Notes: a model not told the origin generated them from the sequence alone. A stretch of 64,000 bases of DNA from Clostridia bacterium (GCA_017517325.1 JAFWZW010000010.1:186001-250000), one strand, 5' to 3'. Counted from the stretch's first letter, positions 36,383-45,593 are shown. Made by a program: numbers and translations.

Positions 36383-36595
36383 TTTACAGATTCTTTTTGA
36401 GGTGATAGAAAAAAGATGCAGAAGGGACAAAGTGAGTAAAAACAAGGCACCGACTTGTTTTTGGTTACCCGAAGGCGTACAAACGTACGTCGAGTGGCGA
36501 AGTTTGCTCGTAGCATAAAACCGTTTTTGCCATCTCAACAAGGGAAGGGATTCTTTGGAAATCCAAAGAATCCCTTTTGTTTTACGGTTTTATGC
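36383..36595 (+). ncRNA. Structured intergenic element with nested inverted repeats
   Basis: The gap 36283-36624 holds no credible protein. It has hairpins AAAAACAAG/CTTGTTTTT (36438-36462), CGTAC/GTACG (about 36477-36490) and CGAG/CTCG, then an outer inverted repeat GCATAAAACCGT (36513-36524) / ACGGTTTTATGC (36584-36595) enclosing a 15-bp stem AAGGGATTCTTTGGA / TCCAAAGAATCCCTT (36545-36576) followed by TTTTGTTTT, a good plus-strand terminator. A possible promoter is TTTACA-N17-TAGAAA (36383-36411). It could be an sRNA gene or a miniature mobile repeat. Confidence 0.4.
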
Positions 36596-36624
36596 GATCT
36601 GCGCTTTTTTCTATCCCCTAAAAA

Positions 36625-37746
36625 TTAGTGGCAGATGCAGATTTCGGTATCCTTATCAAACAGGTGCATTCTGTTCACGTCAAAGGCAACCTTAATGGTA
36701 TCGCCAACCTTAGCCTTGGATCTGGGAGATACTCTTGCAACGAAGTTGTTCTCCTGAGTGTTCAGGTACAGGAAGATCTCTGCACCCATAAGCTCGGTAA
36801 CGTCAACGTTGGCATCGATCACCCAATCCGGGAACTGGGAGAGATACATGGGCTCGTCGTGGATGGCTTCGGAACGGATACCTGCGATCACTTCCTTGCC
36901 GATGTACTTCTGAAGCTCTTCATCCTCAGCCTTCTCTTCGGGAAGCTTGAACTCAAGGCTTTCACCGAATGCGAAGTAAATGCCCTCGTCGTTTCTCTTC
37001 TTGATGAGCTTACCGTTGATGAAGTTCATCTGAGGAGTACCGATAAAGCCTGCAACGAACAGGTTAACGGGCAGATCGTACAGATTTTGAGGCGTATCTA
37101 CCTGCTGGATGATACCGTCCTTCATAACCACGATTCTGGAAGCCATGGTCATAGCCTCGGTCTGGTCGTGGGTTACGTAGATAAAGGTGGTCTGCAGCTT
37201 CTGATGGAGCTTGGTCAGCTCGGTTCTCATACTGGCACGGAGCTTTGCGTCCAGGTTGGAAAGAGGCTCGTCAAGAAGGAACACTTTGGGTTCACGAACG
37301 ATGGCACGACCCAGAGCAACACGCTGTCTCTGACCACCGGAAAGAGCCTTGGGCTTACGGTCGAGCAGGTGAGCAATGTCCAGAATGCGGGCAGCTTCTT
37401 CCACTCTTCTCTTGATCTCTTCCTTGGGAACCTTTCTCAGCTTCAGACCGAACGCCATGTTTTCAAACACGGACATATGGGGGTACAGAGCGTAGTTCTG
37501 GAACACCATTGCGATGTCTCTGTCCTTAGGAGCAACGTCGTTTACCAGTCTGTCACCGATGAACAGCTCGCCTTCGGTGATCTCTTCCAGACCTGCTACC
37601 ATACGCAGGGTGGTGGACTTACCGCAACCGGAGGGACCTACCAGGATGATGAATTCCTTGTCCTTGATCTCAAGGCAAAAGTCGGTAACTGCAGTAACGC
37701 CGCCGGGATACTTTTTGAAAATGTGTTTTAAAGATACACTAGCCAT
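36625..37746 (-). CDS. ugpC: Carbohydrate ABC importer ATPase (UgpC/MsmX type)
   Basis: 373 aa. Walker A VGPSGCGKSTTLRMVAGL (about 37-54), Q-loop FQNYALYPHMSVFENMA, signature LSGGQRQRVALGRAIV, Walker B VFLLDEPLSNLDAKLR and H-loop YVTHDQTEAMTMA. The C-terminal TOBE-type domain (about 240-373) is typical of MalK/UgpC/MsmX. No permease or binding-protein genes lie beside it, so it is probably the shared orphan ATPase (MsmX-like) that serves several sugar ABC importers in Firmicutes. Confidence 0.93.
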   Translation of the reverse strand: MASVSLKHIFKKYPGGVTAVTDFCLEIKDKEFIILVGPSGCGKSTTLRMVAGLEEITEGELFIGDRLVNDVAPKDRDIAMVFQNYALYPHMSVFENMAFGLKLRKVPKEEIKRRVEEAARILDIAHLLDRKPKALSGGQRQRVALGRAIVREPKVFLLDEPLSNLDAKLRASMRTELTKLHQKLQTTFIYVTHDQTEAMTMASRIVVMKDGIIQQVDTPQNLYDLPVNLFVAGFIGTPQMNFINGKLIKKRNDEGIYFAFGESLEFKLPEEKAEDEELQKYIGKEVIAGIRSEAIHDEPMYLSQFPDWVIDANVDVTELMGAEIFLYLNTQENNFVARVSPRSKAKVGDTIKVAFDVNRMHLFDKDTEICICH

Positions 37747-38137
37747 TTTTTCCTCCTAAAAATTGAATAGGGTCAAACCCCTACAAATTGCAACACCCAT
37801 ATCATAGCAAATTTTGCATTTAAAAGAAAGATGTTTATTTCCCAAAAATTGAAAAATGAATTTATGCATTTTCAACAAAAACAATTCAAAAAATATAATC
37901 CACACTTAAAAAGTATTGATTTTATCGCACTTTTTCATTTCAAATGATATACTTTATGTTTTAAATATTTAGTAATACATCGCATTCAAAATTATCAAAA
38001 ATATAGGAAATTTCAATTTTATTCATAAAACTTCCATTTTTTCCTTGCCACAAGGGCCCCTTTCTTGCTATAATACCCTCGTAAAAGGCGAAAGCCAATA
38101 TATACTAATATATATTTAATGAAGAAAGCGAAACGAA
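37747..38137. other. AT-rich divergent intergenic region
   Basis: 391 nt without a gene, very AT-rich compared with its neighbours. It must hold the leader of the ABC ATPase (minus) and of the XRE gene (plus). Only the plus promoter at 38045-38074 is convincing. A TATGAT on the minus strand near 37800 may be the ATPase -10, but its -35 is poor. Long A/T tracts may curve DNA. No hairpin or riboswitch recognised. Confidence 0.5.
38045..38074 (+). promoter_or_regulatory. Putative promoter of the XRE-polyprenyl synthase-carboxypeptidase unit
   Basis: TTGCCA (38045-38050), 18 nt, TATAAT (38069-38074); ATG at 38138. The leader contains the near-palindrome ATATACTAATATATAT. Confidence 0.55.
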
Positions 38138-38497
38138 ATGGCATTCAACAAACGGATCTTTTCCATCCTTCTCACCGAGGCAAAGGGTGAGCGCTCCTGG
38201 CGTCAGTTCGCTATGGACTGCGATATCAGCTACATTCAAATGAGAAAGCTGGCTTTAGGTCAGCAAGAAAACTCTCCCAGAAAAAAGCTTATGACCAAAA
38301 TCGCTCAGAACGCCGCAGGCGGCATTACCCTTGAGGATCTGATGTTCTGCTCAGGCGCAGGCATTGAAGCGGAGGAAAAAAAGACCTCCGGCGCCCTCTC
38401 CCGCTCCGGTGATCTGATCAACGAAAAATTTCAGACCCTTTCTATGGGACAGAGAAAGATGGTGCTGGATTTTATCGACTTTCTGGTGCGCCGATGA
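38138..38497 (+). CDS. Small XRE-like HTH protein
   Basis: 119 aa. Residues ~5-65 look like a Cro/CI-type HTH (RSWRQFAMDCDISYIQMRKL, then PRKKLMTKIAQNA), followed by a loop and a C-terminal helix MGQRKMVLDFIDFLVRR. Likely a DNA-binding regulator, possibly of its own operon. It overlaps the polyprenyl synthase start by ATGA, so the two are translationally coupled, an uncommon pairing. Match to XRE is by pattern only. Confidence 0.65.
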   Translation: MAFNKRIFSILLTEAKGERSWRQFAMDCDISYIQMRKLALGQQENSPRKKLMTKIAQNAAGGITLEDLMFCSGAGIEAEEKKTSGALSRSGDLINEKFQTLSMGQRKMVLDFIDFLVRR

Positions 38498-39582
38498 ACA
38501 GCGCCCTTCTTTCTTACTTAAAGGAAAGCGGCGAGGCCGTTCTTTCCCATTACCGTGAAAATCCCCCCTTCAGACTGTCCCCCGAAGAATTGATGGAGGG
38601 TACCTTCGTTTATTTTGAGCGCGGCGGAAAGCGCCTGCGCCCCGCCATCTGCAGACTTGCCGCAGGTGCCTTGGGCGGAAGTGAAGCGGAAAAAGCCGCC
38701 ATCCCCTGCGCCCTTGCGCTGGAGCTTTACCATAACTGGACCCTGATCCACGACGATATGATCGATCACGACGATACCCGCCGCGGACAAAGTGCCGTAC
38801 ACAAGCTGGTGCGGGATGCCTTCGCGGATCAGACCGATGCCGCCACCGCCGCCGAATACGGCGTTGACGTGGCCATTTTGGCGGGAGATGCGCTCCAGAG
38901 CGCCTCCATCTCCTATCTTTCCCACCTTTCCGATTCCGGCTTCGTACCCCCCGCCGTGACCCTGAAGATCCTTTCCCTTCTCACAGGGGAATACGGCCCC
39001 CGCCTCATCAGCGGCGAAACGGTGGATACCAAAAACGGCCTGATCTACGGCAAGGGCGGCTTCTTCCGCCTCACCCGAGAGGAGATCGTTTCCATGATGG
39101 CAGGCAAGACCGGCGCCCTCTTCGGGATCAGCGCCCTTTCAGGCGCCCTCATCGGTCAAAAAAGCCCCGATGAAAACACCCCCCGCGCACGCGCCCTTGC
39201 AAATTTTGCGGAAAATTGCGGCATTGCCTTCCAGCTGCAGGATGATATTTTGGGCATCACCTCCACCGAAGAAAAATTGGGCAAGCCCATCGGAAGCGAC
39301 ATTCGTGAAGGAAAGCCCACTCTGCTTCTCCTCACCTCTTACGAAAACGCAACCGAAGGAGAAAAGGAATTTTTGCGCCGTGTGGTGGGCATCTCAAAGG
39401 ATGAAAAGGATGTTCTGAAAGCCAAGGAGATCCTATTGGCACGGGGCGGCGTGGAAGAAACCAAAAAGACCGCAGGTGCCTACCTTGCGGCGGCGGAAGA
39501 GAGCCTTGCCCTCCTGCCCTCCTCTCCCCAAAAAGAAATCTTATCCTCCTGGTGTGACTATATGGTCAATCGGGAACTGTGA
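38494..39582 (+). CDS. Polyprenyl synthase (FPP/GGPP synthase family)
   Basis: 362 aa, longer than typical IspA (about 290-300). First aspartate motif LIHDDMIDHDDTRRG (about 87-100), second FQLQDDILGITS (about 247), where Gly replaces the last Asp of DDxxD, followed by LGKPIGSDIREGKPTLLLL. It extends allylic diphosphates with IPP; product length cannot be read. As dxs is in the same window without the usual ispA neighbour, this may be the functional short-chain synthase or a longer-chain one. Followed 8 nt later by the carboxypeptidase. Confidence 0.85.
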   Translation: MNSALLSYLKESGEAVLSHYRENPPFRLSPEELMEGTFVYFERGGKRLRPAICRLAAGALGGSEAEKAAIPCALALELYHNWTLIHDDMIDHDDTRRGQSAVHKLVRDAFADQTDAATAAEYGVDVAILAGDALQSASISYLSHLSDSGFVPPAVTLKILSLLTGEYGPRLISGETVDTKNGLIYGKGGFFRLTREEIVSMMAGKTGALFGISALSGALIGQKSPDENTPRARALANFAENCGIAFQLQDDILGITSTEEKLGKPIGSDIREGKPTLLLLTSYENATEGEKEFLRRVVGISKDEKDVLKAKEILLARGGVEETKKTAGAYLAAAEESLALLPSSPQKEILSSWCDYMVNREL

Positions 39583-39589
39583 GGAAGCT

Positions 39590-40933
39590 ATGAAAGCAAA
39601 ACGGATCCTTTCCCTCCTTTTGGCGCTTTCGTTGGTTTGGGCACTGATCCTGCCCGCTCACGCAGAGCAGGACCCCATCTACGATCTGGCGCTGGATTCT
39701 CAGGGGGTTTACGTATTCAATACCGAAACGGGCACCGCCATTTATCAAAAAGCGGAAAACGCCCGTATGTGTCCCGCCTCCACTACCAAGATCATGACGG
39801 CGCTGGTGGTGCTGGATGCCTGCCCCGACCCAAAAAATACCACCGTCACCGTACCCGATACGGGGCTTTTCAGCTACATCATTGAGGATGGGGGCGTTCA
39901 CGCCCAGCTGATCAAGGGTGAGACCTTCACCGTATACGATCTTCTGATGGGGCTGATGATGAATTCCTTCTGCGACGTGGCCGATCTCTTGGCTTATCAC
40001 TTCGGAGACGGCGACGTGAACGCCTTCATCACCAAAATGAACGAAAAAGCCGCGGCGCTGGGTCTTGAGAACACCCACTTTGAAAACGCCCACGGGCTCC
40101 ACGCCCCGGATCACTATTCCTCCCCCAAGGACGTAGCGATCTTTCTTGCGGAGGCGGCAAAGAACCCGATCTTCCGTGAGATCATCTCCACCCGCGATTA
40201 CACCATTCCCGATACGGGCTTCAGTGCCCAGCGGCGCCTGCGCTATACCGTTGATATCTACTACGAAACAAGCGATTATTATTCCGATGCCTTCGTGGGC
40301 GGAAAATCAGGCTTTACCGATCAGGCGGGGCGCTGTCTTGCTACCTTAAGTGAAAAGGACGGGGTCAGCTACGTTTCCGTTCTTTTGGGCGCCAATATGG
40401 ATACCTCCCGCCGTTACAGCGGCAATATGGCCTGGCAGGAGACCCACACCCTCATTACCTACGCCTACGAGCACTTTGAACTGAAGACTGTGCTGGAAAA
40501 AGGGGCGGAGGTTGGCAAGATCACCGTCACCGATTCCGACGTTGCCCTTCCCGTCATCGCAGGAGAGGAGATCCGCATCCTCACGAGAAAAGAGGCAGAG
40601 CCCTCTTATAAAGTAGAGCTGCCCGAAGCCATTTCGGTGCAGGAGGTGAAAAAGGATGCCGAGGTAGGCAGCGTGCGGCTGGTCTTTGCCGAGGAAGTGC
40701 AGGAGGCCTCCTATCCCCTCCTCCTCTTGTGGGACGGAGCCCCCATCACCACCAAATCTCACATTCAAAAGGGCGCAGAGAACGCCGTGGAGGACGTAAC
40801 GGGTATTTTCAGCACCGATAAAGTCTTCCTTACCCTTCTCATTCTGCTTCTGGTCGTAGTGGCGGTGTGCATTCCCGCCATTAAGATCACTCAGCTCCTA
40901 CACAAGAAAAAGTCGCACAAGCCAAAGCATTGA
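39590..40933 (+). CDS. D-alanyl-D-alanine carboxypeptidase (PBP, peptidase S11)
   Basis: 447 aa from ATG 39590 (GAGGAAG just upstream). Signal peptide ends ALILPAHAEQ (about 24). Catalytic PASTTKIMTAL (SxxK, about 63), GGKSGFTDQAGR (KSG in place of KTG, about 236). At the SxN position the sequence is MMNSFCDVADLL, so Asn is replaced by Cys. C-terminal domain follows, then a membrane helix (VFLTLLILLLVVVAVCIPAI) and a basic tail. It trims terminal D-Ala from peptidoglycan stems. The SxC variant may alter activity. Confidence 0.88.
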   Translation: MKAKRILSLLLALSLVWALILPAHAEQDPIYDLALDSQGVYVFNTETGTAIYQKAENARMCPASTTKIMTALVVLDACPDPKNTTVTVPDTGLFSYIIEDGGVHAQLIKGETFTVYDLLMGLMMNSFCDVADLLAYHFGDGDVNAFITKMNEKAAALGLENTHFENAHGLHAPDHYSSPKDVAIFLAEAAKNPIFREIISTRDYTIPDTGFSAQRRLRYTVDIYYETSDYYSDAFVGGKSGFTDQAGRCLATLSEKDGVSYVSVLLGANMDTSRRYSGNMAWQETHTLITYAYEHFELKTVLEKGAEVGKITVTDSDVALPVIAGEEIRILTRKEAEPSYKVELPEAISVQEVKKDAEVGSVRLVFAEEVQEASYPLLLLWDGAPITTKSHIQKGAENAVEDVTGIFSTDKVFLTLLILLLVVVAVCIPAIKITQLLHKKKSHKPKH

Positions 40934-40959
40934 CCCTCTATACAGTAAATAGTAAAAAG

Positions 40960-40994
40960 CCGACGGACCGAAAATCGGATCCGTCGGTTTTTTT
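40960..40994. terminator. Bidirectional terminator after the carboxypeptidase
   Basis: Stem CCGACGGA / TCCGTCGG (40960-40967 with 40980-40987) with inner CCG/CGG pairs, followed by seven Ts; A-rich on the other side. It abuts the stop of the minus-strand AraC gene. Confidence 0.85.
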
Positions 40995-41868
40995 ACTGCA
41001 TTTTGCCAAGTTTCCGAAAAGCGGCAGGAGAATGGCCCGTATACGTTTTAAATACCCGAGAAAAGAATTTTACGTCGCGATATCCTACCTGCTCCGCCAC
41101 TTGAGAAACGGGCGTTTTTCCCGCAAGCAAAAGCCGCGCCGCCTGCTTTACCCGATAATCCTGCAAATAACGGACGAAAGTCATTCCCATCTCCTCTTTA
41201 AAGCGGCGGCTGACGTAGGGAACGGAATAATTCATCTGCGCCGCAAGTTCCGTTACAGAAACCTCGTCCATATAGTGCTTCGACACCCAGGCGCAAAGAT
41301 AAGAGGAAACCTTTTGAGCCCCGGAAGCGGCGGTGGCGTTTTCAAGGCGCCGCAGAGTCAGAAGTAAGATTTCGATCAAATAGCAACGGATCATTTCGGT
41401 ATACCCGGCGGCGCGTCCCTCCGCTTCCCCGCGGATCCGACAAAGCAGCTCTAAAATGGAGCCATCCTCATCGTGAAACACCATTTGCGCGGGGTTTTGG
41501 GAAAGCACCTGCAAATTAAAATTCAGCAGATAATGTTCAAACAGCTCCGAAAGACTCTCCCTCCCCTTCAAAGAAGGATCCAAGAGTTCAGGAAGAAACA
41601 GACAGTCCAAATTCTCAAAGCTTTCCCCTTCGGCAGTGCGATAGGCATGAACGCTTCCGTAATCCACCAAAAAATAATCGCCTGCCGAAAGGCGGCACAC
41701 CCGCCCGTCAATGGTATGCTCAACGCTCCCCCGCAGAATATACGTAAGCTCGAAAAACAGGTGGCTGTGCGCCGCCACCGATCTCAGATTGGGATGGGCG
41801 ATCACGTACACCTTTTCCTCCGTCAGCTGCGGCAAAAGAGTGCTCCAGCTTTTGATACGGTTCTTCAA
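40993..41868 (-). CDS. AraC-family regulator next to the rhamnosidase
   Basis: 291 aa from TTG 41868, chosen because GGGGGGTG lies 8 nt upstream and can pair fully with the 16S tail using G-U pairs; a TTG six codons earlier has no ribosome site. N-terminal cupin sensor (about 20-100: AHSHLFFELTYILRGSVEHT, then LSAGDYFLVDYGSVHAY). C-terminal double HTH (about 190-288: VTELAAQMNYSVPYVSRRFK and VSQVAEQVGYRDVKFFSRVF). Divergent from the alpha-L-rhamnosidase, its likely target; the ligand is perhaps rhamnose or a rhamnoside. Confidence 0.88.
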   Translation of the reverse strand: MKNRIKSWSTLLPQLTEEKVYVIAHPNLRSVAAHSHLFFELTYILRGSVEHTIDGRVCRLSAGDYFLVDYGSVHAYRTAEGESFENLDCLFLPELLDPSLKGRESLSELFEHYLLNFNLQVLSQNPAQMVFHDEDGSILELLCRIRGEAEGRAAGYTEMIRCYLIEILLLTLRRLENATAASGAQKVSSYLCAWVSKHYMDEVSVTELAAQMNYSVPYVSRRFKEEMGMTFVRYLQDYRVKQAARLLLAGKTPVSQVAEQVGYRDVKFFSRVFKTYTGHSPAAFRKLGKMQ

Positions 41869-41903
41869 GATAAAAACACCCCCCAAATCGTAAAAACAGT
41901 CGG

Positions 41904-41940
41904 TTGATTTATGATATCAAACTTGTTACAATGTTGTCAA
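41904..41940. promoter_or_regulatory. Overlapping face-to-face promoters of AraC regulator and rhamnosidase
   Basis: Plus: TTGATT (41904-41909), 17 nt, TACAAT (41927-41932). Minus: TTGACA (41935-41940), 18 nt, TATCAT (41911-41916). The two cores occupy the same 37 bp, so polymerase can hardly use both at once. ATGATATCA lies inside. Confidence 0.65.
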
Positions 41941-41966
41941 GACCGATTGAAAAGGAGTGCCTTTCT

Positions 41967-44204
41967 ATGCTTTTTGATTCCAAATGGATCACCTACCAAA
42001 CGGGAGAGATCGACCCTGCCGCCAAATACGGCAACCCCTCCCCCTATTTTCGCCGCACCTTTGCCTTAAAGGGTAAGGTAAAAAAGGCAACGCTGTTTGC
42101 CGCCGCCTTGGGGCTCTACAAGCTCTACCTGAACGGAAAGCCCGTCTCTGACGACTACCTTTCCCCCGGCTGGGTGGATTACAGCAAAAAGATCCCCTTC
42201 TATCGCTATGACGTCACCGAAAAGCTTGCGGAGCAAAACGCCCTTGCCGCCGTTTTGGGTGACGGATGGGCAGTGGGCTACATCGGCTCTACCGATTCCT
42301 TTTACCGCTGCAGCTATAACGACCGCGTGGAATTTACCGCCCTTCTCCGTCTGGAATATGCCGACGGCACCGTAGAGGAGATCCCAACCGACGCCTCCTG
42401 GAAGGCCACGAAGGGCGCCATTTTCCGCAGTGACCTCTATATGGGCGAGGTGGTAGATGCCCGCCTTGATTTAGGGAATTTTTCCGCCGCAGATTACGAC
42501 GATTCCGCCTGGGATGAAGCGGAAGAGGTGGTCACCAAATTCTCCCACAGCGTTTATTTGGAGGAATCCCTGGTGCCGCCCACGGTAGTCAAGCACCGTT
42601 TTCAGCCCAAGCTTGTAAAGCAAACGGATAACCAATACCTCTACGACGTGACCCAGAATATGGCGGGCGTTCTCCGCTGCGTATTCCGCGGGGAAAGAGG
42701 GGCGCAGGTGGTGATCCGCCACGGCGAGCTCCTTTGGGAGGATGCCCTTTACACCAAGAACCTGCGCAAGGCAGAGGCTACGGATACCTTCATTCTGGCA
42801 GGAGAGGGAGACGAGGTCTTCCGCCCTCTCTTCACCTTCCACGGCTTCCGCTATGCGGAATTGACCTTTACGGGCAAGGTGGAGCTTGTTTCCATCGAAG
42901 CGGAGGTCATGTATACCGACCTGAAGAAAAGCGGCGAGTTTTCCTGTAGCAGTCCCCTTGTGAACCGCATCTATCAGAACGCCCTTTGGAGTCAGCGCGG
43001 GAATTTTATCAACGTTCCCACCGATTGCCCCCAGCGCGACGAGCGCCTGGGCTGGGCTGGGGACGCGCAGATCTTCTGTCAGAGCGCCATGTATAATATG
43101 GATTGCCGTGATTTTTACCGCAAATACCTGGCAGATCTCAGCAGCGCGCAACTTGGCAACGGGATCATTCCCGTGGTAGCGCCCCGCCGCCCCATGGGCT
43201 ACCACGACTACGTGGGTTACGACGCCTCCGCCGGCTGGGCAGAGGCAATCGGCGAGATTCCCTATCATCACTACAGAACCTACGGTGATAAGAGGATCAT
43301 CCGCGATTATCTCCCCTCGCTAAAGCGCCTTCTGGATTACTACGAAACGGAAAGCCCCTCGGGCATCCGTGGGTATATGAGCAAATACGGTGACTGGCTG
43401 AGCCTGGGCACCAAGACCGATCTCAGCGTAGTCAATACCCTGTATTACGCCAGAGCCGCGTGGCTCGCCGCAGAGCTTTGCCGCTTCATCGGCGATTTTG
43501 AGGAGGAGCGATACCGCGCCCTCTACGAAAAGGTGCGTGCGGCCTTCCGTGAAAAATTTATTGATGAGGAAGGGATCATCTTTTCCGATACCCAAAGCGC
43601 CTACGTGATCGCTTACAGCTTCGGCATCATCAATGCAGAGGAGACAAAGGAAAACCTCGCCCGTAAATTCCGTGAGAGCGAGGGAAAATTGACCACGGGC
43701 TTCCTTGGCATCAAGTTCCTTCTCCCCACCCTGTGCGATTTAGGGATGAGTGATATTGCCTACCGCCTGATCACAAGCACCGAATACCCCGGTTGGGGCT
43801 TTTCCGTGGTCAACGGCGCCACCACCATCTGGGAGCGGTGGGACAGCTACACCATCGAAGGCGGCATCCGCAAGGGTATGAACTCCTTTAACCACTATTC
43901 CTTCGGCTCCTGCACCCAGTGGATGTACGAATACTGCTTGGGCCTCCGCCCCGACGTGGAACATCCGGGACTGAAAAAAGTGCTCTTCGCACCCTATTTT
44001 GATCCCACCGGCGCCATCGAAAGCGCGGAGGGACATTACGATTCCGATCACGGCAGGATCCATATTGCCTGGGAGAAAAAGGGAGACGCCTTTGAATATC
44101 GCGTCACCCTCCCCCCACAGATCGAGAGCGACTTCCGCTTTGACGGCAGAAAGATCCTTTCCCAAAAAGAAGAAAACGGGAGTTTCGTTTTCCTTCTGCA
44201 GTAA
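41967..44204 (+). CDS. Alpha-L-rhamnosidase (GH78)
   Basis: 745 aa from ATG 41967 (AAAGGAG at 9 nt). N-terminal beta domains (LYKLYLNGKPVSDDYLSPGW, residues ~45-64), then a GH78 (alpha/alpha)6 barrel: VPTDCPQRDERLGWAGDAQI (about 352) contains the conserved acidic residues including the general acid, and GYHDYVGYDASAGWAEAI and TTIWERWDSY complete the active-site pattern. No signal peptide, so intracellular. It releases terminal L-rhamnose from glycosides. Paired with a divergent AraC regulator; converges on the ceramidase-like array. Confidence 0.93.
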   Translation: MLFDSKWITYQTGEIDPAAKYGNPSPYFRRTFALKGKVKKATLFAAALGLYKLYLNGKPVSDDYLSPGWVDYSKKIPFYRYDVTEKLAEQNALAAVLGDGWAVGYIGSTDSFYRCSYNDRVEFTALLRLEYADGTVEEIPTDASWKATKGAIFRSDLYMGEVVDARLDLGNFSAADYDDSAWDEAEEVVTKFSHSVYLEESLVPPTVVKHRFQPKLVKQTDNQYLYDVTQNMAGVLRCVFRGERGAQVVIRHGELLWEDALYTKNLRKAEATDTFILAGEGDEVFRPLFTFHGFRYAELTFTGKVELVSIEAEVMYTDLKKSGEFSCSSPLVNRIYQNALWSQRGNFINVPTDCPQRDERLGWAGDAQIFCQSAMYNMDCRDFYRKYLADLSSAQLGNGIIPVVAPRRPMGYHDYVGYDASAGWAEAIGEIPYHHYRTYGDKRIIRDYLPSLKRLLDYYETESPSGIRGYMSKYGDWLSLGTKTDLSVVNTLYYARAAWLAAELCRFIGDFEEERYRALYEKVRAAFREKFIDEEGIIFSDTQSAYVIAYSFGIINAEETKENLARKFRESEGKLTTGFLGIKFLLPTLCDLGMSDIAYRLITSTEYPGWGFSVVNGATTIWERWDSYTIEGGIRKGMNSFNHYSFGSCTQWMYEYCLGLRPDVEHPGLKKVLFAPYFDPTGAIESAEGHYDSDHGRIHIAWEKKGDAFEYRVTLPPQIESDFRFDGRKILSQKEENGSFVFLLQ

Positions 44205-44206
44205 AA

Positions 44207-44243
44207 AAATACCCGAAAGAAAAATTTTCTTTCGGGTATTTTC
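44207..44243. terminator. Bidirectional terminator between rhamnosidase and ceramidase-like array
   Basis: Long stem AAATACCCGAAAGAAAA / TTTTCTTTCGGGTATTT around 44207-44241, 3 nt past the rhamnosidase stop and just after the last array gene (stop 44246). Confidence 0.88.
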
Positions 44244-44245
44244 GT

Positions 44246-45580
44246 TTATCTTAAGGACTTGTACAGATCCATCATTTCCTTGGCGGCGCCTTGGGTCAGT
44301 TCTGCTACGGCGGGAGAGAAGCGGGAGTTGCTCACTCCGTAGCCGCCCTCGGCATAGGCCGTCTGATCGGGCATATAGCCCTGACCGCCGTTGGCACAGC
44401 AAAGGGCCATCACGTACAGATCAGGCGCGGCTTCTCTTACCACAGCGGCGTAACGGGTAAAGGCCTCGCCGCCGAAGCCCACCAGTGCCAGATCACCGAT
44501 TCCCATTACGGAAACGGGCACCTTGCGGAAGAGGGTCTCGTCACGCAGTTCCAGAATACGGGTCACCTCGGACTGGTCCCCCAAATTCATTTTCAGGGTA
44601 CCCTCGTCCAACTGACGCTTGACTTCCTTCATTTCCTCTATGCGGTCCATTCCGTTTGTGTTGGTGGGAACGTAGACCATACGCACCTGACCCCAAACCT
44701 TATCGGACTTGATGGGACGGGTCTCATTCCAGATGTCCAGCACCGCATCGGTAATGATGCGACCCATCTTCTGACTGAAGGCATATCTCTTTTCATAGGA
44801 ATCGGGGTCGCCCTTTTTGGCAATGGGGGGCTTGAAGAAGTTGCAATGGTTGGTATCACCCTGAGGGCCGTTGATCAAAAGGCAATGCACATCACCCAGA
44901 TCAGCCTCTGTAAAGCGTCGGGTAAAGCCGGGCCAGTCAGCGGAATATTTGTTGCCTCCGATCACGTCAGGGTGGGTCTGGAAGCCTACCAGAGCAATAT
45001 CTTTTGCGCCCTCTCTGTGAATGCGCACCAGACGAACGGTATTATCCGCCTCGCCGATGGGGGCAACGATATCGGGGTTAAGATAGCCGGGATTGGTACG
45101 GGAGGAGCCGTCCTTCATACGGTAGCGGCGAATAAAGGAGATGGGCTCTGCCGTTTCCTTTTCTCCAACGGAAAGGGTAGCCTCGCGCATATCCCCGATG
45201 GCCATTTCCGCCGCATCGCAGAACTTGCGCGCCACCAGATCAAGATAAGCCGCATCCTTCACGGTGTGAGCCATGGGGAGATTGGTGCGATTTCCAAGGC
45301 GCAGGGTGGTGTGCTGATGAAGCCCGTGAAGCAGGATCTGCCCTTCGGGTACTCCGGTGCGCTCCGAGATCTGCTTGCGCAGAGGCGTTGCGGCGCTTTC
45401 CATAATATAAATAAAGTCACCCGTGATCAGGATCACGGTGTTTTCACCGTCGTTTACGGCAAGAGCGTTGAGATAGATGGGGTCCATCATACCGTCGGCA
45501 ATTCTTTCTCTGGGGTAGCCTGCAAGGGGGTTGCCCAAGGGGGGCGTTACGTCAAGTCTTGCAAAACCTGCTTGAAACAT
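44246..45580 (-). CDS. Ceramidase-like array protein 8 (last in transcription order)
   Basis: 444 aa, no signal peptide. It matches the N-terminal catalytic domain of neutral/alkaline ceramidase: starts QAGFARLDVTPPLGNPLAGY, metal-site candidates LLHGLHQHTT (about 91), GFQTHPDV (about 204), GFGGEAFTRYA (Glu, about 368) and GYMPDQTAYAEGGY (Tyr, about 402). The ceramidase serine motif GDVSPN is GDTNHCN here, so the nucleophile Ser is missing. The C-terminal domain of true ceramidases is also absent. Hydrolysis of an amide or ester is plausible, substrate unknown. Follows copy 7 by 13 nt. Confidence 0.7.
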   Translation of the reverse strand: MFQAGFARLDVTPPLGNPLAGYPRERIADGMMDPIYLNALAVNDGENTVILITGDFIYIMESAATPLRKQISERTGVPEGQILLHGLHQHTTLRLGNRTNLPMAHTVKDAAYLDLVARKFCDAAEMAIGDMREATLSVGEKETAEPISFIRRYRMKDGSSRTNPGYLNPDIVAPIGEADNTVRLVRIHREGAKDIALVGFQTHPDVIGGNKYSADWPGFTRRFTEADLGDVHCLLINGPQGDTNHCNFFKPPIAKKGDPDSYEKRYAFSQKMGRIITDAVLDIWNETRPIKSDKVWGQVRMVYVPTNTNGMDRIEEMKEVKRQLDEGTLKMNLGDQSEVTRILELRDETLFRKVPVSVMGIGDLALVGFGGEAFTRYAAVVREAAPDLYVMALCCANGGQGYMPDQTAYAEGGYGVSNSRFSPAVAELTQGAAKEMMDLYKSLR

Positions 45581-45593
45581 AATCTTTCTCCTT

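Noticed and set aside
36311..36541. Small overlapping frames (60-120 aa) in the gap after the NSS transporter
   Set aside because: No ribosome site, on both strands over the same hairpins; better explained as a structured repeat or RNA.
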